Assembly: GCA_900547835.1 (NCBI GenBank)
Contig: URIJ01000110.1
Span: 1 to 6,956, forward strand
Origin: an uncultured Collinsella sp.
GTDB lineage: Bacteria > Actinomycetota > Coriobacteriia > Coriobacteriales > Coriobacteriaceae
Reading direction: 5' to 3'
DNA: 6,956 bases
Shown in pieces: positions 1 through 5,115 of the stretch (its first letter is position 1; every line of letters begins with the position of its first letter). The translations under genes were made by a program, and so were the position numbers. The notes under the pieces are model-generated. The model was not told the origin of the DNA. It did no database searches and saw nothing but the letters and a program-made list of their open reading frames with translations.

Positions 1-4
1 TCAT
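1..4 (-). CDS. Probable start codon of a gene continuing off the left edge
   Basis: On the minus strand an ATG occupies positions 4-2. It is preceded by AAAGAGGA (positions 16-9), a good Shine-Dalgarno match four bases upstream. Only the start codon and one further base are in the window, so the product cannot be named. The gene would be co-oriented with htpG and lie about 85 bases beyond its stop. The hairpin at 61-82 lies in between, so it could be separately transcribed or read through. The call rests only on the ribosome binding site and spacing. Confidence 0.4.
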
Positions 5-60
5 GCCGTCCTCTTTGAATGACAAGTTGTCGCTCTGGCGCCCGCGCAGCGTCGACCGGT

Positions 61-82
61 CCGCCGTTCGTTAGAACGGCGG
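61..82 (-). terminator. Hairpin just after htpG, possible terminator
   Basis: A perfect 9-bp inverted repeat (CCGCCGTTC / GAACGGCGG) encloses a 4-base loop and begins six bases after the htpG stop codon. Position and GC content suit a transcription terminator. No T-run follows on the minus strand, so it is not a classical intrinsic terminator. It may be an end-of-message stabilising hairpin or a U-less terminator. No T-run follows on the plus strand either. Confidence 0.55.
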
Positions 83-88
83 AACCAA

Positions 89-2113
89 TTACATTAGTTC
101 ACATACAGCTGCGGCGAAGGCAACGGGGTCCTCGGGGAGGATGCCCTCGACCAGCAGGGCCTGGTCATAGAGCAGACCGGAGTACTGCTTGATCTTGTCG
201 GCGTCGCCTGCCTTCTGGGCAGAGACAAGCTTGTCAAAGACCGGGTGCTTGGCGTTGAGCTCGAGCACGCGCTGGCTCTTGGGCATGCCGTCGGGCGCGC
301 CCTCGGGTCCCTTCTGGAGCACCTTCTCCATCTCGAGCGATAGCGGGCCCTCGGTGGTGATGCAAGCGGGGGCATCGGTCAGGCGTGCGGAGACGGCAAC
401 TTTCTCGACCTTGTCACCGAGTGCCTCCTTCATAGCGCTAAAGAGGTCCTCGTTCTCCTTGGTGGCGTCCTCGGCCTCCTTTTTCTCGTCCTCGGTCGCC
501 AGGTCAAGATCACCGGTTGCGACGTTCTTGAGCTCCAGGTGACGATCCTCAACCTCGGGCTCGGCGCCATCGGCCACGGCCTTCTCGGCAGCCTCGCGGG
601 CAGCATCGTCCTCGTAGATCTTGGGCATATCGGCGGCAACGTACTCACGCATAGCTTGGAACGTGAACTCATCCACGTCCTGCGTCAGCAGCAGCACGTC
701 ATAGCCGCGGTCGAGCACGCCCTTTACCACGGGCATCTTGGCCAAGCGCTCGCGCGAATCGCCGGCGGCGTAGTAGATGGCCTTCTGATCCTCGGGCATG
801 CCCTTGGCATACTCGGCCAGGGTAATCATCTTCTGTTCCTTGGCAGACCAGAACAGCAACAGATCGGCGAGCTCATCGGCCTTCATGCCATAGCTCGAGT
901 AGATGCCGTACTTAAGGCCGCGGCCAAAGTTCTCAAAGAACTTCTCGTAGGCCTCGCGGTCGTTGTCACGCATATCCTCAAGGTCAGCGGTGATCTTCTT
1001 CTCGACACGCTTGGCGATGGCCTTGAGCTGACGGTTCTGCTGCAGCGTCTCACGCGAGATGTTGAGCGACACATCGGCGGAATCCACGACGCCGCGGACA
1101 AAGTTGTAGTAGTCGGGCAGCAGGTCGTCGCACTTCTCCATGATCAGGACGTTGGAGCTGTAGAGTGCCAGACCCTTCTCGTAATCCTTGCTGTACAGAT
1201 CGAACGGCGCGCGGCCCGGCACAAACAGCAGGGCATCGTACTCGAGCGTGCCCTCGGCATGGAAGCTGATGGTGCGCGCAGGATCGTCAAAGTCGTGGAA
1301 CGTGGACTTGTAGAACTCGTCGTAGTCCTTCTGCTCGACATCGGAGCTGCGCTTCTTCCAGATCGGTGTCATGGAATTGACGGTCTCAAGCTCCTGGTAG
1401 TCCTCGTACTCGGGCTTGTAATCGTCGCCGGCGTCCTCGGGCTTGGGTTTCTGGCGGCTTTTGGACACCATCATCTGAATCGGGTAGCGCACATAGTTGC
1501 TGTACTGCTGAATCAGGCTCTTGAGACCCCACTCGGTCAGGAAGCGATCGTAGGTCTCGGCCTCGCCGTCGGCATCGAGCTTCTCGTTCTCGCGCAGCGT
1601 CAGGATGACATCGGTACCGTGCTCGGCGCGCTCGCCGTCCTCGATGGTGTAGCCCTCAAGACCGTCGGATTCCCACACATGGGCGACATCCTCGCCATAG
1701 GCGCGGCTGACGACCTTCACATGGCTGGCGACCATAAAAGCCGAGTAGAAGCCCACGCCAAACTGGCCGATGATGTCGACATCGGAGCCCTGCTGCTCGG
1801 CGTTCTCGGTCTTAAACTCCTCGGAGCCGGAATGGGCGATGGTGCCCAGATTGCGCTCGAGCTCCTCGGCGGTCATGCCAATGCCGTTATCCGAGATGGT
1901 AATGGTGCGGGCGTCTTTATCAAAGGAGACGCGAATGGCCAGGTCGCCCTGGTTGATCTTGACGCTCGGATCCTGCAGGCTCTTAAAGTTGAGCTTGTCG
2001 ACGGCGTCGCTCGCGTTAGAGATAAGCTCGCGCAGGAAGATTTCCTTATTGGTGTAGATGGAGTTGATCATGAGGTCGAGCAGTTTTTTGCTCTCGGTCT
2101 TAAATTGACGCAT
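89..2113 (-). CDS. htpG: HtpG, bacterial Hsp90 chaperone
   Basis: This is a cytosolic ATP-dependent homodimeric chaperone that remodels client proteins, typically with DnaK. The 674-residue protein is somewhat longer than E. coli HtpG (about 624). The N-terminal GHKL ATPase domain shows ELISNASDA around residues 29-37 (Glu29 and Asn33 in the usual catalytic and Mg-binding places), DNGIGM at 75-80, and the lid-hinge GQFGVGFYSAF at 116-126. The middle domain carries NISRETLQQN at 351-360, where Arg354 matches the gamma-phosphate-sensing arginine. Charged inserts lie near 218-242 and 500-560. There is no C-terminal MEEVD, as expected in bacteria. The ATG start at 2113 follows AAAGGA (2125-2120) at good spacing. 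The gene sits alone behind a 200-base region with a structured leader, so it probably has its own promoter. No HrcA/CIRCE or HspR/HAIR operator was seen upstream. Confidence 0.98.
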   Translation of the reverse strand: MRQFKTESKKLLDLMINSIYTNKEIFLRELISNASDAVDKLNFKSLQDPSVKINQGDLAIRVSFDKDARTITISDNGIGMTAEELERNLGTIAHSGSEEFKTENAEQQGSDVDIIGQFGVGFYSAFMVASHVKVVSRAYGEDVAHVWESDGLEGYTIEDGERAEHGTDVILTLRENEKLDADGEAETYDRFLTEWGLKSLIQQYSNYVRYPIQMMVSKSRQKPKPEDAGDDYKPEYEDYQELETVNSMTPIWKKRSSDVEQKDYDEFYKSTFHDFDDPARTISFHAEGTLEYDALLFVPGRAPFDLYSKDYEKGLALYSSNVLIMEKCDDLLPDYYNFVRGVVDSADVSLNISRETLQQNRQLKAIAKRVEKKITADLEDMRDNDREAYEKFFENFGRGLKYGIYSSYGMKADELADLLLFWSAKEQKMITLAEYAKGMPEDQKAIYYAAGDSRERLAKMPVVKGVLDRGYDVLLLTQDVDEFTFQAMREYVAADMPKIYEDDAAREAAEKAVADGAEPEVEDRHLELKNVATGDLDLATEDEKKEAEDATKENEDLFSAMKEALGDKVEKVAVSARLTDAPACITTEGPLSLEMEKVLQKGPEGAPDGMPKSQRVLELNAKHPVFDKLVSAQKAGDADKIKQYSGLLYDQALLVEGILPEDPVAFAAAVCELM

Positions 2114-2121
2114 GTGCAGTC

Positions 2122-2148
2122 CTTTCGCGCTACCCCCGTCCGCAAAAA
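2122..2148 (-). promoter_or_regulatory. Candidate SD-sequestering U-rich hairpin in htpG leader (possible RNA thermometer)
   Basis: In the RNA, UUUUUGCG (2148-2141) can pair with CGCGAAAG (2129-2122) as an 8-bp stem with two G-U wobbles and an 11-base loop. The right arm includes AAAG of the htpG Shine-Dalgarno AAAGGA (2125-2120), nine to twelve bases before the ATG. Weak U-rich pairing over a ribosome binding site is the principle of fourU-type thermometers, and htpG is a heat-shock gene. The pairing is visible in the sequence, but thermometer function is inference. Only four of six SD bases are covered. Confidence 0.35.
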
Positions 2149-2168
2149 CGGCCCGGTTGCCCGAGCCG
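2144..2168 (-). terminator. Terminator-like hairpin with U-tract in the htpG leader
   Basis: CGGCTCGG (2168-2161) and CCGGGCCG (2156-2149) form an 8-bp stem with one G-U pair around a GCAA tetraloop, followed directly by TTTTT (2148-2144). This has the form of an intrinsic terminator on the minus strand. It may end the capABC-acetyltransferase transcript. It lies only about 30 bases before the htpG start codon, which leaves no room for a promoter in between. htpG transcripts therefore probably pass through it, which makes attenuation possible. An outer 6-bp stem, 2178-2173 with 2143-2138, could enclose it. Confidence 0.55.
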
Positions 2169-2199
2169 CATCGCAGACCTGCTATGTTTAGACTTAGAT

Positions 2200-2228
2200 T
2201 TTATAACCCAATAGCGCGCATATATACA
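2200..2228 (-). promoter_or_regulatory. Weak candidate promoter for htpG
   Basis: On the minus strand TATAAA (2205-2200) is a good -10 match. Seventeen bases upstream is TGTATA (2228-2223), a poor -35. Initiation near 2193 would give a leader of about 80 bases containing both hairpins. An alternative with a better -35, TTGACG (2272-2267), has only a weak -10 (ATACAG, 2249-2244). Neither is convincing alone. Confidence 0.3.
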
Positions 2229-2277
2229 TACGGAATCGAAAAACTGTATGTCCGAGCGCTCCAATGCGTCAATTGCC

Positions 2278-2324
2278 AAGGAGTGTCCCCAGCTGCCGGC
2301 AGAAAAGGAACGTCCCTATCTGCC
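2278..2324. repeat. Degenerate 20-base direct repeat with central palindrome
   Basis: Two 20-base units, 2278-2297 and 2305-2324, match at 16 of 20 positions. Both begin AAGGA, carry GTCCC and end CTGCC, and their starts are 27 bases apart. A perfect 10-bp palindrome, CTGCCGGCAG (2293-2302), spans the end of the first unit and the gap. The second unit supplies the stop codon and last two codons of the acetyltransferase gene. This looks like a small intergenic repeat of the REP or MITE-remnant kind. Its copy number elsewhere cannot be seen from this window. Confidence 0.5.
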
Positions 2325-2816
2325 ATCTACGCGCTTGGCCATCCAGACATGGGGCTGGCCCTCGTCTTCGTAATCTACCGGGGCAATTTGCGTGTAGCCC
2401 GCCTTTGCATAGAGCGGCAACACGTATTCCTGCGCATGCAGCTTAATAAGCTTAGCGCCGGCATCGCGTGCACACGAAGCACTGGCCTCGACGATCGCAC
2501 TCGCCAGTCCGCGACGACGCATAGCCGGCAGCACGGCGACGCGCCCCATAATGTAGGTCTCCCCCGCCGCAACGCCTTCGTCCATGTCGCATGCCGGCAA
2601 CACCGGGGCCTCTGCGTCAGCCACGCGCTCAAGCTCCTCGGGAAACACGCGCGAGCAACCGGCAAGCTCGCCGTCTACATAGAGCGTCACATGAATGCAG
2701 TTTGGATCCTCGTCGATAGCGTCGAACTCATTCTCGTAGCCCTGCTCGTCTATAAAAACGACGCGGCGCACCAACGCCGCGTCATCAAAGCATCCCGTCT
2801 TAAGTTGGATATCCAT
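2316..2816 (-). CDS. GNAT-family N-acetyltransferase, ElaA/YjcF-like
   Basis: This is predicted to transfer an acetyl group from acetyl-CoA to an unknown amine. The 166-residue protein has RRVVFIDEQGY at 17-27, similar to the N-terminal VF..EQG signature of ElaA/YjcF-like proteins. The acetyl-CoA-binding motif is GRVAVLPAMRRRGLA at 91-105, containing R-x-x-G-x-A. LYAKAGY at 135-141 and a late PHVWM at 155-159 complete the fold. I chose the ATG at 2816 because AAAGGG lies five bases upstream. An in-frame TTG at 2834 would add six residues but has no comparable ribosome site. The gene follows capC by 39 bases with no evident promoter, so it is probably the last gene of the cap operon. Nothing in the sequence shows a functional tie to capsule. 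The stop codon lies inside a repeat unit. Confidence 0.85.
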   Translation of the reverse strand: MDIQLKTGCFDDAALVRRVVFIDEQGYENEFDAIDEDPNCIHVTLYVDGELAGCSRVFPEELERVADAEAPVLPACDMDEGVAAGETYIMGRVAVLPAMRRRGLASAIVEASASCARDAGAKLIKLHAQEYVLPLYAKAGYTQIAPVDYEDEGQPHVWMAKRVDGR

Positions 2817-2855
2817 GGCTGCCCTTTCATTCAATGCGAACGTTAGGGACAGATA

Positions 2856-3506
2856 TTAGCGAAAATGAGCTCCGCGCACGCTAAACTTCGCGCGAGCCTT
2901 CGCCAGGCAGTCGTAATGACCCACGTTATGGGCATCGCTCGCGATGAAGCTGTACAGGTTCTGATCGAACAGGCGCTGTGCCGGCTTTTTCTCGCGACCA
3001 AAGCGACCGCCGGCAATAAAGTCCGCCGAAGCCTGCAGCTTGCAGCCCATATCGACCAGGCGCTCCGCCACGCTTACATCCTTTTGAACCGCACGATAGC
3101 GCTCAGGATGAGCGATAATCACCTGGTAACCACGGCACTGCAAATCGTAAATCGTGTTCTCGTACTCTCTAAACGCATACGCATCGGCATGCGTCGAAAG
3201 CTCGAGCAGAAACTCGTTGGTCCCATCGAAATGCAAGTGCTCCGCGGCATCGATACCAAGCTCAACGAGCTTTCGATGGTTGACCTCGAAGCCCATCTGG
3301 AGCGGAAAACCGTCAGCGTTATCACGCAGCAGCTCAAAGGCATCCCACATCTTGTCGTAATCAAAATAGGGATCACGGCAGTGAGGAGTGCAAACGATTC
3401 TGGTTACACCGGCCCGCTTGGCAGCCTCGAGCATCGCCAAGCTCTCATCGAGATCGGCGGCGCCGTCGTCTACACCCGGCAAGATATGGCAATGAATGTC
3501 ACGCAT
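2856..3506 (-). CDS. capC: CpsB/CapC-family PHP protein-tyrosine phosphatase
   Basis: This is a metal-dependent phosphotyrosine phosphatase of the PHP superfamily, expected to dephosphorylate the tyrosine cluster of the CapB kinase. Likely metal ligands are all visible: DIHCHILPGVDDG at 3-15 (His5, His7), TPH at 40-42, GFE at 72-74, IIAHPERY at 130-137 (His133) and SDAHN at 190-194. There is no signal peptide or membrane segment, so it is cytoplasmic. At 216 residues it is shorter than many Firmicutes relatives (about 240-255), with only about 22 residues after SDAHN, yet all catalytic motifs are present. The ATG at 3506 follows TAAGG at good spacing, 17 bases after the capB stop. The capA-capB-capC order matches the staphylococcal cap genes and Bacillus ywqCDE. 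Confidence 0.92.
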   Translation of the reverse strand: MRDIHCHILPGVDDGAADLDESLAMLEAAKRAGVTRIVCTPHCRDPYFDYDKMWDAFELLRDNADGFPLQMGFEVNHRKLVELGIDAAEHLHFDGTNEFLLELSTHADAYAFREYENTIYDLQCRGYQVIIAHPERYRAVQKDVSVAERLVDMGCKLQASADFIAGGRFGREKKPAQRLFDQNLYSFIASDAHNVGHYDCLAKARAKFSVRGAHFR

Positions 3507-3523
3507 AGGTCAGCCTTAATCAA

Positions 3524-4261
3524 CTAAACGTTTGCTCGGTTGGTGAAGATGCCCTTTTTGGAAGTCCCCTGATCGTCGGAGCCCTTCTTCACCTTCTTAC
3601 CGTCCTTGGTGTAGTAGGAGTAGTAGTACTCGCTGGTCTCGGTCTCGCAGTAGTTCATAACGGTACCGATGAGCTTGACCTTCTCGGACTTCTTAAGCTG
3701 ACCGATGGCGTTGAGCGCCTCCTCGCGCTTGGTGAAGTCCTCGCGCACCACGAACAGCGTACCGTCGGTCAGGCTGGCAATCTCGGCAGCATCGATGAAG
3801 GTGCCGACCGGGGGAGCATCAAAGATGACGTACTGGAACTTGGCGGACAGTGCCTTTACCAACTTGGCAAAGCGGTGAGAGACGATGATGTCGGCAGGAT
3901 TGGGAATATGCGGCTCAGCATCGAGGAAGTAGAAGTTCTTCTGACCCGTCTCGACAATTGCCTGGTCAATGGAGATCTGCTCGGAAAGGACCGCATAGAG
4001 TCCGCCACGCGAACGAACGCCGAGCATATCGGAAAGGGACCTGCGACGCATATCAGCCTCGACCAGCAGGACGCTCTTGCCGCTGGTGGCGATAGCCTGG
4101 GCAAGGTTGATGGAAACCGTAGACTTGCCCTCGTTGGGAATCGAGGACGTGACGGTAATAGTGCGAATGGGGTCGTCCACGCTCGCAAAGCGGATGTTGG
4201 CCAGAAGGGTCTTGGCGGCATTCTGTACAACGAGCTTATCGGTGTTCTTTGCCTTAGCCAT
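3524..4261 (-). CDS. capB: CapB/CpsD-family bacterial tyrosine kinase (BY-kinase)
   Basis: This is the cytoplasmic autophosphorylating tyrosine kinase that works with a membrane modulator (CapA) in polysaccharide control. The 245-residue protein has a Walker A loop SSIPNEGKST at 39-48 (Lys46), Walker A' VLLVEADMRRRS at 64-75, and Walker B YVIFDAPP at 144-151 (Asp148). A tyrosine cluster, EYYYSYY, lies at 211-217. Two features are divergent. The first acidic residue of Walker A', usually Asp, is Glu68. The N-terminal EX2RX2R oligomerisation motif of CapB-type kinases aligns with Asn14, Lys17 and Leu20. A 28-residue basic tail follows the tyrosines. The ATG at 4261 lies two bases after the capA stop, with AAGGTGG upstream, so the two are probably translationally coupled. 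A ParA/MinD-type ATPase is excluded by the SSxPxEGKST form and the tyrosine cluster. Confidence 0.94.
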   Translation of the reverse strand: MAKAKNTDKLVVQNAAKTLLANIRFASVDDPIRTITVTSSIPNEGKSTVSINLAQAIATSGKSVLLVEADMRRRSLSDMLGVRSRGGLYAVLSEQISIDQAIVETGQKNFYFLDAEPHIPNPADIIVSHRFAKLVKALSAKFQYVIFDAPPVGTFIDAAEIASLTDGTLFVVREDFTKREEALNAIGQLKKSEKVKLIGTVMNYCETETSEYYYSYYTKDGKKVKKGSDDQGTSKKGIFTNRANV

Positions 4262-4263
4262 GC

Positions 4264-4920
4264 CTATTTACCACCTTTCATAGCCGGAATTCGGCCAACA
4301 ACGGGAATGCCCAGGAGCTCTTCTGCCTCTTCGGCACCGCGGATGCGGGTATTGAGCATGTCTGCCAAAACGACATAGGCAACTGCGATAAAGATGCCCG
4401 CGAGGAACGCGACAGCAACGTACAGCATACGCTTGGGGCCGCTGGGGACTTCGGGGGTCTTAGCCTCGTCGATAACGTTGATGCTCTGGGCAGCGCCGAC
4501 GTTCTGAGCGACCGTACTCACCGAGCTGGCCATGGCCTTTGCGACCTTAGCCGTCTCCTTGGCATCGGTGCCGGTAACCGAAAGCGTAATGACACGCGTG
4601 GTGGTCTCGGAGGAAACAGACACCTTGTAGTCATCCAGATCGGTGAGGCCCAGTTCCTTGGCGGCGCCGCTCTTAACGCTATCGCTATCCAGCAGCGTGG
4701 CGATATCGTTGGAAAGCATCTGACTCGCCGAGAGATCGTTGTAGCTCATCTGACCGCTATCGTCGGTCTTGGCGAGAATGTACATGCTCGTCGTCGCGGT
4801 ATAGGTGTTGTCCATCGCAACGAAGGACACGATGCCCATGGCGATCGCGCAGACCACCGGAAGGGTGATGACCAGCTGAAGGTGCTTCTTCAGCAGCTGG
4901 AACAGTTCGAGAAGGGTCAT
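4264..4920 (-). CDS. capA: Wzz/CapA-family polysaccharide chain-length modulator and kinase activator
   Basis: This membrane protein of the polysaccharide co-polymerase class anchors and activates the separate CapB kinase and influences chain length or export. The 218-residue protein has a short cytoplasmic N-terminus, a first membrane segment at about 15-36, an extracytoplasmic domain to about 164, and a second segment at about 165-187. A proline-containing stretch, TPEVPSGPKR (155-164), immediately precedes the second segment, as is usual in Wzz proteins. The cytoplasmic tail EEAEELLGIPVVGRIP (196-211) is the typical kinase-contact end. The ATG at 4920 has AAAGG eight bases upstream. An ATG sixteen bases further upstream is out of frame. 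It is the first gene of the cap operon and is preceded by a 195-base non-coding stretch. Confidence 0.92.
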   Translation of the reverse strand: MTLLELFQLLKKHLQLVITLPVVCAIAMGIVSFVAMDNTYTATTSMYILAKTDDSGQMSYNDLSASQMLSNDIATLLDSDSVKSGAAKELGLTDLDDYKVSVSSETTTRVITLSVTGTDAKETAKVAKAMASSVSTVAQNVGAAQSINVIDEAKTPEVPSGPKRMLYVAVAFLAGIFIAVAYVVLADMLNTRIRGAEEAEELLGIPVVGRIPAMKGGK

Positions 4921-4967
4921 GCAGCTTGCCTTTCATTTCCCCAGTTCGGATTGACAAAACTGTCCGT

Positions 4968-4996
4968 ATGTTATCGCATCTTTTTACCGAGACCAA
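4968..4996 (-). promoter_or_regulatory. Candidate promoter of the capABC operon
   Basis: On the minus strand TTGGTC (4996-4991) and TAACAT (4973-4968) are separated by 17 bases. Initiation near 4961 would give a leader of about 40 bases before capA. The -10 matches four of six consensus positions and the -35 three. A second option further upstream is TTTACA (5029-5024) with TATAGA (5004-4999), at a long 19-base spacing. A promoter is expected here because the preceding gene ends in a terminator-like hairpin. Confidence 0.35.
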
Positions 4997-5012
4997 ACTC
5001 TATACATAAGAA

Positions 5013-5026
5013 ACAGGCTCTCCTGT
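5013..5026. promoter_or_regulatory. Small inverted repeat upstream of capA
   Basis: ACAGG and CCTGT form a perfect 5-bp inverted repeat around a 4-base centre. It overlaps the more upstream of the two promoter candidates, where a repressor or activator site would be plausible. On the minus strand it is followed by TTTCTT, so a weak second terminator is also possible. Five base pairs can arise by chance. Confidence 0.2.
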
Positions 5027-5061
5027 AAAAATGTCGGAAGCAATCGTAAAATTGCACAACA

Positions 5062-5090
5062 ACGCCGCACCCGAAAGTCAAATGCGGCGT
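5062..5090 (-). terminator. Probable terminator after the sensor kinase gene
   Basis: ACGCCGCA (minus strand, 5090-5083) pairs perfectly with TGCGGCGT (5069-5062) across a 13-base loop. The T-rich stretch TTGTTGTGCAATTTT follows. It lies about 25 bases past the histidine kinase stop codon and separates the two-component operon from the cap operon. The T-tract is interrupted and the loop is long, so efficiency may be moderate. Confidence 0.6.
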
Positions 5091-5115
5091 CTGCATCAAT
5101 ATCTATGTTGTATCG

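Noticed and set aside
539..2191. Very long open frame (550 codons) on the plus strand, antisense to htpG
   Set aside because: It mirrors the codon bias of the htpG gene on the other strand. Its translation is low-complexity Leu, Val, Gly and Ala with no recognisable domain, and htpG itself is unmistakable.
2254..2261. GAGCGCTC palindrome upstream of htpG
   Set aside because: An 8-base palindrome is easily found by chance in GC-rich sequence. It does not match the CIRCE or HAIR heat-shock operators.
2112..2846. Plus-strand open frame across the acetyltransferase gene and htpG leader
   Set aside because: It is antisense to a clear GNAT gene, its product resembles no family I know, and it covers the structured leader and repeat. 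It looks like a shadow frame.
2865..3527. Plus-strand open frame antisense to capC
   Set aside because: It covers almost exactly the extent of capC, which has full PHP metal motifs. The translation shows no family features.
4951..4973. TTGACA on the plus strand as a divergent promoter
   Set aside because: No acceptable -10 lies at 16-18 bases, and no plus-strand gene lies downstream.
4757..4996. Minus-strand 79-codon frame overlapping the start of capA
   Set aside because: It is out of frame with capA, has no good ribosome site, and spans the likely capA promoter. The capA start at 4920 has a proper Shine-Dalgarno.
5040..5055. GCAAT / ATTGC inverted repeat after the kinase terminator
   Set aside because: It has only five A/T-rich base pairs with a 6-base loop, too weak to call a separate element.
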